Assembly: GCA_016584305.1 (NCBI GenBank)
Contig: JACEEZ010002683.1
Location: 1-64,000, forward strand
Direction: 5' to 3'
DNA from: Chionoecetes opilio
Taxonomy: Eukaryota > Arthropoda > Malacostraca > Decapoda > Majidae
Length of the DNA: 64,000 nucleotides
In this document: positions 13,191 through 28,099 of the stretch, one piece after another
Numbering within the stretch: position 1 is the first letter of the stretch
How the letters are laid out: each line of letters begins with the position of its first letter
Translations under genes and position numbers: made by a program
The notes under the pieces: generated by a model
Told to the model about the DNA's origin: nothing
The model's input: only the letters and a program-made list of their open reading frames with translations
Database searches by the model: none

Positions 13191-16100
13191 CTATGAAAAA
13201 CGTTTCAATATACCGTTATTCAAAATAAATAACCTTTACTTTTTTTTATTAGCTTAATGAATGAAAGCACTTATAGGTGAAATTTTTAAAAAAGATAATT
13301 TTAACTTCATTGTAGGAAAACGCTAAAAACCGATAAATAGCTAATATCTTTAAAAAAACACTAATATAGGGTTTATAGCAATAGGATAAGTAAAACTTTA
13401 TATATTATGTATACAAACGCTCCCCATTTTACAAGAAAACTATGAAAAACGCTTGCAATTCCTTAATCACAATAAATAGCCTTTTTACTTTCTATTTAAT
13501 AGTTAATGTAAGTAAGACTTATAGGTGCAAATTTTTCAAAAAAGAGGATTTTATACTTCAATTTGTGGGAAAAACAGCATATACACGATAAATAGTAATC
13601 ATTGAAAACATACATTTTAGGGTTTATAGCAAAAGGATAAGAAAAAATATTTGTAATATAAAATAACGCTACAGTTTACAAAAAAACATAAAAAAACGCT
13701 TGCAATATCCCTTATATCACAATAAAAAACCTCTACCTTCTTTTTAATGCTTAATTAATGTAAGTATTATGGGTGCAAATTATTCAAAAAAAAAGGTTTT
13801 TTAACTTAAATTTTGTAGGAAAATAGCTATATATCATGATAACTAGCAAAAAATTTTAAAAAACATACTTTTTTTGGGGTTTTAGCAAATAAAATAAAAC
13901 TATTGAATAAGAATAACGCTTAGTTTAGAAAAAAACATAAAAAAAAGTTTCCCAATAACCGTATATAACAATAAATAACCTCTTACTCTTTTTTTAATAG
14001 TAAGTAATGTAAGTACTTATGGTGCAAATTATTCGAAAAAGAGGATTTTTACATCAATTTGTGGGGAAAAGCTGAATCACCGATAAATGCTAATACCTTG
14101 AAAAACACACTTTTAGGGGTTTTAAAGAAAATAGGATAATTTAAAGTTTATTGTATTATACAAAAAACGCTACGTTTACAAAAAAAACTATGAAAAACGT
14201 TTGAATATACCGTTATACGACAATAAAAAAACCTTTACTTTTTTTTATTAGTTTAATGAAATGTAAGCTACTTATTTTTGCAAATTATTCAAAAAAAAAG
14301 GTTTGTATATTTTAAATTTTGTAGGAAAACAGCATATATCCCCGATAAATAGCAAACTAATATCTTTGAAAACACTACATTTATGGTTTTATTAATATAA
14401 AAGTAAAATATTGTTATAAAAATTAACGTAGGGTTACAAGAAACTTGAAAAAACGCTTGAAATTTAAATCTTTATCACAATAAAAAACCCTCTTCTCTTT
14501 TTTTTAAAGTTTAATGAATGTAAGCTATTAAGTGCAAATTTTATTCTAAAAAAAGGATTGTATACTTCAATTTGTAGGAAAACAGCTATAATCCCCGATA
14601 AATAGTAATATCATTAAAAAACACTACTTTTTGGGTTTTATAGAATAGAAAGTAAAACTACTTGATATGTAAAAACGCTACATTTTCAAGAAAACTATGA
14701 AAAACGCTTGCAATTACCATTAACAAAAAAATAACCTCTTACCTTCTTTTTAATAGTTTAATGTAATAAAAGACTTATAGGTGCAAATATTCAAAAAAAG
14801 AATTTTATATTTCAATTTGTAGGAAAATAGTATATATCACTGATAACTAATAAAATCATGAAAAACCCCTACTTTTTAGGGGTTTTATAGCAAATTAATA
14901 AGAAAAATATTTGTATATATACAATAACGCTACAGTTTACAAGAAACTATAAAAAACGCTTGCAATAGACCGTTATATCACAATAAAAACCTCCTACTCT
15001 TCATTTAATAGCTTAATGTAAGTAAGTATTATAGGGGCAAATTATTCTAAAAAGAGAATTTAACTATAATTTGTAAAAAAACGAAATTTACCCCAATAAA
15101 AGCTAATATCTTTGAAAACATACATTTTATGGTTTTATAGAATATGAAAAGTAAAGCTATTTGATACTATGTATACAATAACGCTACGTTTACAAAAAAA
15201 CTAGAAAAACGTTTGCAATATACCTTTATAACACAATAAATAACCTTTACTTTTATTTAAGCTTAATGTAATGTAAGCTATTTGTGGTGGGGTTATCTAA
15301 AAAAGGATTTATACTTAATTTGTAGGAAAACAGTACTATCACGTAAATAGCTAATATCATGAAAACATACTTTTTATGGGTTTATAGCAATAGATAATTT
15401 AAAACTATTTGTTATAACAATAACGCTCGGTTGACAAGAAACTATGAAAAACGCTTGCAAAACGGTTATATCACAATAAAAAACCCTTTACCTTCTTTTT
15501 AATAGTTAATGTAATGTAAGATTATAGGTGCAAATTTTTCTAAAAAAAGGATTTATACTTCAATTTGTAGGAAAAAGCTATATATCACTTGTAACTAGCT
15601 AAAATCATTAAAAACACTACATTTTAGGGTTTTATAGAATATAATAAGTAAAATACTTGTATATATACAAAAAACGGTACATTTTTAGAAAAAAACGATG
15701 AAAAACGTTGCAATATACCGTTTATCACAATAAATAACCTCCTACTTTCTATTTAATGCTTAATGAATTAATTATAGGTAAAAAAATTTTTTCTAAAAAA
15801 AGGATTTTTATTTAAAATTTTGTGGAAAACAGCTAAATCCCCGATAAATAGCTAATACTTTGAAAAACTACATTTTATGGGTTTTTTGCAAATAATAAGT
15901 AAAACTACGTATATAATAAAACGCTACAGTTTAGAAAAAAATAGAAAAACGCTTGAAATATCCCTTTATATCACAATAAATATCCTTTTACTTTCTATTT
16001 AATCCCTTAATGTAATGTAAGCTATTTATAGGTGCAAATTAATCTAAAAAGTTTTTTTAATTTTCAATTTGTAGGAAAATATATATATCACCGATTAATC

Positions 16101-16690
16101 TAATTATTGAAAACACTACTTTTTAAGGGTTTATAGCAATATGATAAGTAAAAACTATTTGTATAAATAACGCTACAGTTTCAAGAAACTATGAAAAACG
16201 CTTGCAATATACCGTTATATCAAAATAAAAACCTTTACTCCTCTATTATTAGCTTAATTAATGTAAGCATTATGGGGTTAAAAATATTCAAAAAAAAAGG
16301 ATTGATTCTTCAATTTTGTAGGAGAAAAAGCTATATATCACCGAAAAAATTTGCAATTCTTTGAAAACACTACATTTTATGGGTTTAAAACAATATGTAA
16401 GTAAAACTATTTGTATAAAACAATAACGCTACAGTTTACAAGAAACTATGAAAAAGCTTGCAATATACCGTTAAATTTATCACAATAAAAAACCCCTTTT
16501 ACTCTTCTTTTTAATAGTTAATGTAAGTAAGCTACTTATAGGTGCAAATTTATTCTAAAAAGAGGTTTTTATACATCAATTGTGGGGGAAAAAACAGTTA
16601 ATATCAGATAACTAGCTAAAATCTTTGAAAACACTCATTTTATGGGTTTATCCCTATATAATAAGTAAAAACTACTTGTTTATTCAATCA
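13191..16690 (+). repeat. Satellite A array, low-quality copies
   Basis: About 13 monomers, recognisable throughout but riddled with deletions and neighbour-base substitutions. Signature variants survive and keep a sensible order: the gctaactaat homologue at 14,352, the ggttgacaag form near 15,430, the attattttatac-type unit near 16,040, the aaattgctaatatc-type unit near 16,350 and tccctatataataag near 16,650. This order mirrors the 7-9.5 kb and 10-12.1 kb segments, so the patch probably represents a further real higher-order copy with poor base accuracy. Confidence 0.82.
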
Positions 16691-19600
16691 CTCTACAGTT
16701 TAGCAGAAACTATGAAAAACGCTTGCAATATACCGTTATATCACAATAAATAACCTCTTACTCTTCTATTTAATAGCTTAATGTAATGTAAGCTACTTAT
16801 AGGTTTAAATTTTTCTAAAAAGAGGATTTTATATTTCAATTTGTAGGAAAACAGCTATATATCACCGATAAATAGCTAATATCATTGAAAACACTACATT
16901 TTATGGGTTTATAGCAATAGGATAAGTAAAACTACTTGTATATATACAATAACGCTACAGTTTACAAGAAACTATGAAAAACGCTTGCAATATACCGTTA
17001 TATCACAATAAATAACCTCTTACTCTTCTATTTAATAGCTTAATGTAATGTAAGCTACTTCTAGGTGCAAATTATTCTAAAAAAAGGATTTTATACTTCA
17101 ATTTGTAGGAAAACAGCTATATATCACTGATAACTAGCTAAAATCATTGAAAACACTACATTTTATGGGTTTATAGCAATATAATAAGTAAAACTACTTG
17201 TATATATACAATAACGCTACAGTTTACAAGAAACTATGAAAAACGCTTGCAATATACCGTTATATCACAATAAATAACCTCTTACTCTTCTATTTATTAG
17301 CTTAATGTAATGTAAGCTACTTATAGGTGCAAATTATTCTAAAAAAAGGATTGTATACTTCAATTTGTAGGAAAACAGCTATATATCACCGATAAATAGC
17401 TAATATAATTGAAAACACTACATTTTATGGGTTTATAGCAATATGATAAGTAAAAGTACTTGTATATATACAATAACGCTACAGTTTACAAGAAACTATG
17501 AAAAACGCTTGCAATATACCGTTATATCACAATAAATAACCACCTACTCTTCTATTTAATAGCTTAATGTAATGTAAGCTTCTTATAGGTGCAAATTATT
17601 CTAAAAGAGAATTTTATACTTCAATTTGTAGGAAAACGCTATATATCACCGATAAATAGCTAATATCATTGAAAACACTACATTTTATGGTTTATATAAA
17701 TATGATAAGTAAAAACTACTTGTATATATACATACGCTACAGATTAGAAGAAACTATAAAAAAGGCTTGCAATATACCGTTATATCACAATAAATACCCT
17801 CTTACTCTTCTATTTAATAGCTTAATGTAATGTAAGCTACTTCTAGGTGCAAATTATTCTAAAAAAAGGATTTTATACATCAATTTTTAGGAAAACACCT
17901 ATATATCACTAATAACTAGCTAAAATCATTGAAAACACTACATTTTATGGGTTTATAGCAATATCATAAGTAAAACTACTTGTATATATACAATAACGCT
18001 ACAGTTTAGAAGAAACTATGAAAAACGCTTGCAATATACCGTTATATCACAATAAATAACCTCTTACTCTTTTATTTAATAGCTTAATGTAATGTAAGCT
18101 ACTTATAGGGCAAAATTATTCTAAAAAGAGGATTTTATACTTCAATTTGTAGGAAAACAGCTATATATCACCGATAAATAGCTAATATCATTGAAAACAC
18201 TACATTTTATGGGTTTATAGCAATAGGATAAGTAAAACTACTTGTATATATACAATAACGCTACAGTTTACAAGAAACTATGAAAAACGCTTGCAATATA
18301 CCGTTATAATGTAAGCTACTTATAGGTGCAAATTATTCTAAAAAAAGGATTTTATATTTCAATTTGTAGGAAAACAGCTATATATCACTGATAACTAGCT
18401 AAAATCATTGAAAACACTACATTTTAGGGGTTTATAGCAATATAATAAGTTAAAACTACTTGTATATATACATAACGCTATAGTTTAGAAGAAACTATGA
18501 AAACGCTTGCAATATACCGTTATATCACAATAAATAACCTCTTACTCTTCTATTTAATAGCTTAATGTAATGTAAGCTACTTATAGGTGCAAATTATTTC
18601 GAAAAGAGGATTTTATACTTCAATTTGTAGGAAAACAGCTATATATCAACCGATAAATAGCTAATATATTGAAAACACTACATTTATGGTTTATAGCAAT
18701 AGATAAGTAAAACTACTTGTATATATACAAAACGCTACAGTTTACAAGAAACTATGAAAACGCTTGCAATATACCGTTATATCACAATAATAACCTCTTA
18801 CTCTTCTATGTAATAGCTTAATGTAATGTAAGCTACTTATAGGTGCAAATTATTCTAAAAAGAGGATTTTTATACTTCAATTTGTAGGAAAACAGCTATA
18901 TATCACTGATAACTAGCTAAAATCATTGAAAACACTACATTTTATGGGTTATAGCAATATGATAAGTAAAACTACTTGTATATTACAATCACTCTACAGT
19001 TTAGCAGAAACTATGAAAAACGCTTGCAATATACCGTTATATCACAATAAATAACCTCTACTCTTCTATTTAATAGCTAATGTAATGTAAGCTACTTATA
19101 GGTTTAAATTTTTCTAAAAAGAGGATTTTATATTTCAATTTGTAGGAAAACAGCTATATATCACCGATAAATAGCTAATATAATTGAAAACACTACATTT
19201 TATGGGTTTATAGCAATATGATAAGTAAAAGTACTTGTATATATACAATAACGCTACAGTTTACAAGAAACTATGAAAAACGCTTGCAATATACCGTTAT
19301 ATCACAATAAATAACCACCTACTCTTCTATTTAATAGCTTAATGTAATGTAAGCTTCTTATAGGTGCAAATTATTCTAAAAAGAGAATTTTATACTTCAA
19401 TTTGTAGGAAAACAGCTATATATCACCGATAAATAGCTAATATCATTGAAAACACTACATTTTATGGGTTTATATAAATATGATAAGTAAAACTACTTGT
19501 ATATATACAATACGCTACAGTTTAGAAGAAACTATGAAAAACGCTTGCAATATACCGTTATATCACATTAAATAACCTCTTACTCTTCTATTTATTAGCT

Positions 19601-19800
19601 TAATGTAATGTAAGCTACTTATAGGTGCAAATTATTCTAAAAAGAGGATTTTATACTTCAATTTGTAGGAAAACAGCTATATATCACTGATAACTAGCTA
19701 AAATCATTAAAAACACTACATTTTATGGGTTTATAGCAATATTATAAGTAAAACTACTTGTATATATACAATATTGCTACAGTTTAGAAGAAACTATGAA
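16691..19800 (+). repeat. Satellite A array, clean, with a ~1.78-kb higher-order repeat
   Basis: About 12 monomers. The chain ctaatataattgaaaac, taaaagtacttg, ataaccacctactc and gtaagcttcttatagg occurs at 17,400-17,590 and again at 19,176-19,365, an offset near 1,778 bp. This is what six 262-bp units plus one 217-bp unit would give, and the short unit is present at 18.3 kb. A related chain (taaaagtacttg, accacctactc) recurs near 33,000-33,090. Confidence 0.88.
18296..18330 (+). repeat. Junction in a shortened (217-bp) A monomer
   Basis: Here ccgttata is followed directly by atgtaagctacttatagg. About 45 bp, normally running from tcacaata to ttaatgta, are missing. The same deletion junction is found at about 20,090 and 22,432. 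It therefore arose once and was then amplified as part of a longer repeat unit; the two downstream copies lie in noisy sequence but show the same join. Confidence 0.9.
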
Positions 19801-22800
19801 AAACGCTTGCAATATACCGTTATTACAATAAAAAACCTCTTACTCTTTATTTAATAGTTAATGTAATGTAAGCTACTTATAGGGGCAAATTATTCTAAAA
19901 AGAGGATGTTTAACTTCAAATTGTAGGAAAACACGCTATATATCACGATAAATAGCTAATTCATTGAAAAACACTACATTTTATGGGTTTTAAGCATAGG
20001 ATAAGTAAACTAACTGTTATATATACAATAACGCTACAGTTTTAGAGAACAAAGAAGAAACTATGAAAAACGCTGCAATATACCGTTATCAATGTAAGCT
20101 ACTTATAGGTGCAATTATTCTAAAAAAGGATTTATATTTCAATTTGTCAGGAAAAGCTATATATCACTGATAACTAGCTAAAATCATTGAAAACACTACA
20201 ATTTTAGGGGTTATAGCAATATAATAAAGTAAAAATACTTCGTATATATACAATAAGTATAGTTTAGAAGAAACTATGAAAACGCTTGCAATATACCGTT
20301 TATATCACAATAAATAACTCTTACTCTTCTATTTAATAGCTTAAGTAATGTAAGCTACTTAAGGTGCAAAGTATTCGAAAAAGAGGATTTTATACTTCAA
20401 TTTGGAGAAAACAGCTATAATCACGATAATAGCTAATATAATTGAAAACACTACATTTTATGGGTTTATAAGCAATAGATAAGTACAAACTACTTGTATA
20501 TATACAATAACGCTTACAGTTACAAAGAAACTATGAAAAACGCTTGCAATATACGTTATATCACAATAAATACCTCTTATCTTCATATGTAATAGCTTAA
20601 TGTAATGTAAGCTACTTATGGTTGCAAAATTATTCTAAAAAAAGGATTTTATACTTCAATTGTAGGGAAACAGCTATCTATCACTGAATACTAGCTAAAA
20701 TCATTGAAAACACTACATTTTTATGGGTTTATAGCAATATACTAAGTTAAAATAATGGTATAATACAATAACGGATACAGTTTACAAGAAAACTATGAAA
20801 AACGCTTGCATATACCGGTATATACAATACTAACCTCGTACTTATTCTATTTAATAGCTTAATGTAATGTAAGCTACTTATAGGTGCAAATTATTCTTAA
20901 AAAGGATTTTATACTTCAATTTGTAGGTAAATAGCTATATATCACTGATAACTAACTAAAATCATTGAAAACAGTACATTTTTATGGGTTTATAGCAATA
21001 TAATAAGTAAAACTACTTGTTATAACAATAACGCTACAGTTTACAAGAAACTATGAAAAACGCTTGCAATATACCGTTATATTCACAATAAATTACCTCC
21101 TACTCTTCTATTTAATAGCTTAATGTAATGTAAAAGCTACTTAGGTGCAAATTATTCTAAAAGAAATTTCTATACTTCCAATTTGTAGAAAAAACTGCTA
21201 TATATCACCGATAAATAGGCCATAATATCATTGAAAACACTACATTTTAGGGTTTATAGCAATATGGTAAGTAAACGCTACTTGTATATTTATGTTAACA
21301 ATAACGCTACAGTTTACAAGAAAAACTATGAAAAAACGCTTGCAAAAATACCGTTATATCACAATAAATAAACCTCTTACTCTTCTATTTAATAAGCTTA
21401 ATGTAAGTAAGCTACTTTATAGGTGAATTATTCTAAAAGAGGATTTTATACTTCCCCAATTTGTAGGAGGAAACTGCTAATATCAACGTAAAATAGCTAA
21501 TATCATTAAAAAACACTAATTCTGTATGGGTTTATACGCAATATGATAAGAAAAACTACTTGTATATAACAATAACGTACAGTGTACAAGAAACTATGAA
21601 AAACGCTTGAATATAACCGTTATATCACAATAAATAACCTCTTATCTTCTATTACTAGGTTAATTATATAAGCTACTGATAACGTGCAAATTATTCTCTA
21701 AAAGAGGATTGTTAACTTCAATTTGTAGGAAAAACAGCTATATATCACCGATAAATAGCTAATATCATGAAAACACTAAATTTTATGGGTTTATAGCAAT
21801 ATAATAAGTAAAATTACTTATTATATTACCAAAATAAACGCCTTACAGATTAGAAGAAACTATAAAAAAAGGCTTGCAATATACCGTTATATCACAATAA
21901 ATACCCTCTTACTCTTCTATTAAGAGCTTAATGTAATGTAAGCTACTTCTAGGTGCAAATTATGCTAAAAAAAAGGATTTTATACATCAATTTTTAGGAA
22001 AACAACCTATATATCACTAATAACTAGCGAAAATCATGAAAACACTACCATTTTTTTTATTTTGGGGGGGGTTTTTATAGCAATATCATAAGTAAAACTT
22101 ACTTGTTATATACAATAACGGCTACAGTTTGGAAGAAACTATGGAAAAAACGCTTGCCAAATACCGTTTAATCACAATAAATAACCTTCTTACTCTTTTA
22201 TTTATAGCGTAATGTAATGTAAGCTCTTTATAGGGCAAATTATCTAAAAAGAGGAGTTTATACTTCAATTTGTAGGAAAACAGCTAATATCACCGATTAA
22301 AAGCTAAGATCATTGAAAACACTACATTTAGGGTTTATAGAAATAGGATAAGTAAAAAAACTACTTGTATATATACAATAACGCTACAGGTTTACAAGAA
22401 ACTATGAAAACGCTATGCAATATACCGTTATAATGTAAGCTACTTTATAGGTGCAACTTATTCTAACCCAACCAAGGATTTTATATTCAATTTGTAGGAA
22501 AAAGCTATTATCACTGATATACTAGCTAAAATCATTGAAAACACTACATTTTAGGGGTTATAGCAAATAAATAAGTAAAACTACTTGTATATATACAATA
22601 AGCATAGTTAGAAGAAACTATGTGAAAAACGCATGCAATATACCGTTATCTCACAATACATAAACCTCTTACTCTTCTATTAATAGATTAATGTAATGTA
22701 AAGCTACTTATAGGTGCAAATTATTCGAAAAAGAGGATTTTATACTTCAATTTGTAGAAACAAGCTATATATCACCGATAAATAGTAATATAATGAAAAA

Positions 22801-25800
22801 CACTTACATTTTAGGGTTTATAGCCAATAGGATAAGTAAAACTTACGCTTTATATATTACAATAACGCTACAGTTACAAGAAACTATGAAAAAACGCTTG
22901 CCAATATACGTTATATCACAATTAAATAACCGTTTACTTCTATGTTGTAATAGCTAATGTATGTAAGCTACTATAGGTGCAAATATTCTAAAAAAAGGAT
23001 TTATATACTTCAATTTGTAGGATACAGCTATATATCAATGATAAATAGCTAAAATCATTGCAAAACAATACATTTATGGGTGGATATAGCAATATACTAA
23101 GTAAAAACTACCTTGTATATTATACAATAACGCTAAGTTTACAAGAAACTATGCAAAAACGCTTGCAATATCCGTTTTATATTCACCAATAAATAAATCT
23201 TTACTCTTCATTTAATAGCTTTAATGTAATGTAAGTATTTATAGGTGCAAAATTATCTAAAAAAAGGATTTTATACTTCAATTTGTAGGTAAAAGATATA
23301 TATCACTGCATAACTAAACTAAAATATTGAAAAAAACACTACATTTTCTGGGTTATAGCCAATATAATAAGTAAAACTACTTGTAGATATACAATCCGCT
23401 ACAGTTTTACAAGAAAATATGAAAAACGCTTTGCAATATACGTTTATTATCACACTAAATACCTCCTACTCTTCTAATTAATAGCTAATGTAATGTAAGT
23501 ACTTATAGGGGCAAATTATTCTAAAAAGATAATTTTATACTTCAATTTGTAGAAAAAACTGCTATATATCACCGATATAAATAGCTAATATCATTGAAAA
23601 CACTACATTTTATGGGTTCTTATAGCAATATGATAAGTAAAGCTACTTGTATATTATGTATACAATAACGCACAGTTTACAAGAAACTATGAAAAAACGC
23701 TTGCAATATTACCGTTATATCACATAAATAACCTCTTACTCTTCTATTTAATAGTTAATGTAATGTAAGCTACTTATAGGTGCAAATTATTCTAAAAGAG
23801 GATTTTATACTTCAATTTGTAGGAGAACTGCTAATATATCACGAAAATAGCTATATCATTAAAAAACACTACAATTATCTTGGTTTATAGCACTATGATA
23901 AGTAAACTACTTGTATATAGACAATAACGCATACAGTTTACAAGGAAACTATGAAAAAACGCTTGAATGATACCGTTTTATATCACAATAAATAACCTCT
24001 ACGCTTCTATTTAATAGCTTAATGTAATGTAAGCACTGATAGGTGAAAATTATCCTAAAAAAGGATTTTATGCTCCAATTTGTAGGGAAAAACAGCTATA
24101 TATCACTGATAACTAGACTAAAATCATTGAAAAACACACATTTTATGGGTTTATACAAAGATATAAGTAAAAACTACTTTTATATATACAATAACGCTAC
24201 AGTTTAGAAGAAAAACTTATGAAAAACGCTTGCCAATATACCGTGATATCACAATAAATAACTCTTACTCTTCTATTTAATAAGCTTAATGTAATGTAAG
24301 GTACTTATAGGGCAAATTATTCTAAAAAGAGGATTTTATACTTCAATGTATGGAAAAACAGCTATATATCTCCGAGAAATAAGCTAAAATCATGAAAACA
24401 CTTACATTTTTTATGGGTGTTAGAATATGATAAGTTAAAACTATTGTATATATAAAATATACGCTACAGTTCGAAGAAACTATGAAAAACGCTTCAATAT
24501 ACCGCAATATCACAATAAATAACCTCTTACTCATTCTATTAAATAGCTTAAGTAATGTAAGCTACTTATAGTGCAAATTATTCTAAAAAGAGGATTTTTA
24601 TACTTCAATTTGTAGGAAAAACAGCTAGATATCACCGATAAATAGCTAATATCATGGAAAACACTACATTTATGGGTTATAGCAATAGGATTAGTAAAAC
24701 TACTTGGGATATATACAATAAACGCTACAGTTTACAAGAAAACTATGAAAACGCTTTGCAATACCTATAATCACAATAAATAACCTCTTTACTCTTCTAT
24801 TTATAGCTTAATAGAAGTAAGCAATTAGAGGTGCAAATTATTCTAACAATAAAGGATTTTTTTTATACTTCAATTTGTAGGAAAACAGCTATATATATAC
24901 TGATAACTAGCTAAAATCATGAAAACACTACATTTTATGGGTTTTTATAGCTAATAAATAAGTAAAACTACTTGTATATATACAATAACGCTATAGGGTA
25001 GAAGAAAACTATGAAAAAACGCTTGCAACATACCGTTATATAACAATAAATAACCTCATTACTCTTCTATTTAATAGATTAATGTAATGTTAAGATACTT
25101 ATAGATGCAAATATTTCGAAAAAGAGGATTTTTATACTCAATTTTGTAGGAAAACAGCTTATATATCACCGATAAAATAGCTAATATAATTGAAAAACTA
25201 CACAATTTTATGGGTTATAGCAATAGGATAATTAAAAAAACTACTTGTATATATACAAAAACGCTACCAGTTTAGAAGAAACTATGAAAAAACGCTTGAA
25301 TAGAACAGTTATATCACAATAAAATACTCTTACTCTTCTATTGAATAGCTTATCTGATAATGTAAGCACTTATAGGTGCAAATTATTCTAAAAAAAGGAT
25401 TTTGATATAATTAATATTTTTAGAAAATAGCTATTATATCACTGATAACTAGCTAAAATCATTGAAAAACTACATTTTATGGGTTTATAAGCCATATAAT
25501 AAGGTAAAACTACTTGTATATATAGAATTATTTCAGTTTCCAACTACAAACTTTCAAAACTACAGTTTACAAAGAAACTATGAAAAACGCTGCAATATAC
25601 CGTTATATCACATTAAAATAACCTATTACTTCCTCTATTTATTAGCTTAAATGTAAGGTAAGCTCCTTATAGGTGCAAATTATTCTAAAAAAAGGGATTG
25701 TATACTTCAATTTGTAGGAAACAGCTATATATCACGATAAATAGCTAATATCATTGAAAACACACATTTTATGGGTTCATAGCAATATGATAAGTAAAAC

Positions 25801-27160
25801 TACTGTGTATATAGACAATAACGCTACAGTTACAAGAAACTATAAAAAACGCTGCAATATACCATATATCACAATAAATAACCCTCTACTCTTCTATTTA
25901 ATAGTTTAATGTAATGTAAGCTACTTATAGGGCAATTATTCTCAAAAAAGGATTTATACTTCAATTGTAGGAAAATAGCTATATATCCATGATAACTAAC
26001 TAAATCATTGGAAAACACTAATTTATGGGTTTATAGCAATATAATAAGGAAAAACTACTTGTATTATTCTATTATTCATATATATACAATAACGCTACAT
26101 TTTACAAGAAACTATGGAAAAAAAACGCTTGCAATATACCGTTATATCACAATAAATAAACCTCTTCTCTTTCTATTTATTAGGCTTAATGTAATGTCAA
26201 GATACTTAAGGTGCAACATTATTCTAAAAAAAAGGATTTATACTCAATTTGTAGTGGAAAAAAGCTATATTATCATGATAAACTAGCTTAAAATCATTGA
26301 AAACACTACATTTTATGGGTTTATAGGCAATATAATAAAGTAAAACTACTTGTATATTACAATAAACGCTACAGTTTAGAAGAAACTATTGCAAAAACGC
26401 TTGCAATATACCGTTATATCACAATAAATTAGCTCTCCTACCTTCTATTTACTGCTTATTGTATGTAGCTACTTATAGGTCCAAATTATTCTAAAAAAAG
26501 GATTGGTATACTCAATTTGTAGGAAAACAGCGATAGATCACGGATCAATAGCCTAAATCATTGAAAACCACTACATTTTATTGGGTTTATAAGAATAGGA
26601 TAGTAAAACTACTTGTATATATACAATAACGTACAGTTAGAAGAAACTAGGGGAAAAACGCGTGCAATATACGTTATAGCACAAGAGAATAATTCTACTC
26701 TTTATATTTAATAGCTTAATGTAATGTAAGCTACTTATAGGTGCAAATTATTCTAAAAAGAGGATTTGAGACTCTCAAGTTGTTAAGAAAACAGCTATAT
26801 ATCACTAAACTAGCTAAATCATTGAAAACACTACATTTTATGGGTTTATAAGCAATATGATAAGTAAAACTACTTGTATAGTACATCACGCTACAGTTTA
26901 GAAGGAAACTATGAAAACGCTGTGCAATTATACGTTTATATCCACAATAAAAACCTCTTACTCTTCTATTTAATAGCTTAATGTAATGTAAGCTACTATA
27001 GGTGCAAATTTTTCTAAAAAGGAGGATTTATACATCAATTTGAAGGAAAACAGCTATATATCCACCGATAAATAGCTATTATCATTGAAAATCCTAAAAT
27101 TTTGGGTTATAGCAATAGGATAAGTTAAAAACTATTTGTATATATACAATAACGCTACAG
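19801..27160 (+). repeat. Satellite A array, low-quality, insertion-rich copies
   Basis: About 28 A monomers. Unlike the patch at 1-4.2 kb, many errors are single-base insertions and deletions scattered through otherwise correct sequence, plus homopolymer blow-ups (t and g runs near 22,049-22,074). The short-monomer junction recurs at about 20,090 and 22,432. Frames of 62-92 codons at 24,343-24,534, 25,462-25,650 and 26,008-26,286 arise only because local indels remove the usual stop codons. No gene is supported. Confidence 0.85.
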
Positions 27161-27877
27161 TTTACAAGAAACTATGAAAAACGCTTGCAATATACCGTTA
27201 TATCACAATAAATAACGTCTTACTCTTCTATTTAATAGCTTAATATAATGTAAGCTACTTATAGGTGCAAATTATTCTATAAAAAGGATTTTATACTTCA
27301 ATTTGTAGGAAAAACGCTATATATCACTGATAACTAGCTAAAATCATTGAAAACACTACATTTTATGGGTTTATAGCAATATAATAAGTAAAACTACTTG
27401 TATATATACAATAACGCTAGAGTTTACAAGAAACTATGAAAAAGGCTTGTAATATACCGTTATATCATAATAAATAACCTCTTACTCTTCTATTTAATAG
27501 CTTAATGTAATGTAAGCTACTTATAGGTGCAAATTATTCTAAAAAAAGGATTTTATACTTCAATTTGTAGGAAAACAGCTATATATCACCGATAACTAGC
27601 TAAAATCATTGAAAACACTACATTTTATGGGTTTATAGCAATATAATAAGTAAAACTACTTGTATATATACAATAACGCTAGAGTTTACAAGAAACTATG
27701 AAAAACGCTTGTAATATACCGTTATATCATAATAAATAACCTCTTACTCTTCTATTTAATAGCTTAATGTAATGTAAGCTACTTATAGGTGCAAATTATT
27801 CTAAAAAAAGGATTGTATACTTCAATTTGTAGGAAAACAGCTATATATCACCGATAAATAGCTAAAATCATTGAAAA
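27161..27877 (+). repeat. Satellite A, monomers preceding block B
   Basis: Clean monomers with a distinctive local set: ataacgtcttactc (27,213), ttctataaaaaggatt (27,276), and two successive units with gctagagtttac and gtaatataccgttatatcat. The same set precedes the B blocks near 42.0 and 55-56.5 kb, with one gctagag unit at 41.75 kb instead of two. So A monomers and B travel together as a higher-order unit of variable monomer count. Confidence 0.93.
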
Positions 27878-28099
27878 GAACACATTTTGAGGGTATAAAG
27901 CATTATCATAAGGTAAATTCCTTCTATTAATGATATAACACTACAATTAAAAAGATACTATGAAAAACACGTATAATATACAATTGTATCACAATATAGA
28001 GTCTCAAACTCCTATTATAAGCTTACAGTAATTTAAAATAGCAATTTCTCACGAAAACAACAATAATTCCACATTTTGAATTTCTCTATCAAAAAAAGG

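Noticed and set aside
26008..26286. 92-codon open frame on the + strand
   Set aside because: It lies wholly inside satellite A, opens only where indels shift the frame, and its product is a translation of the monomer with no domain.
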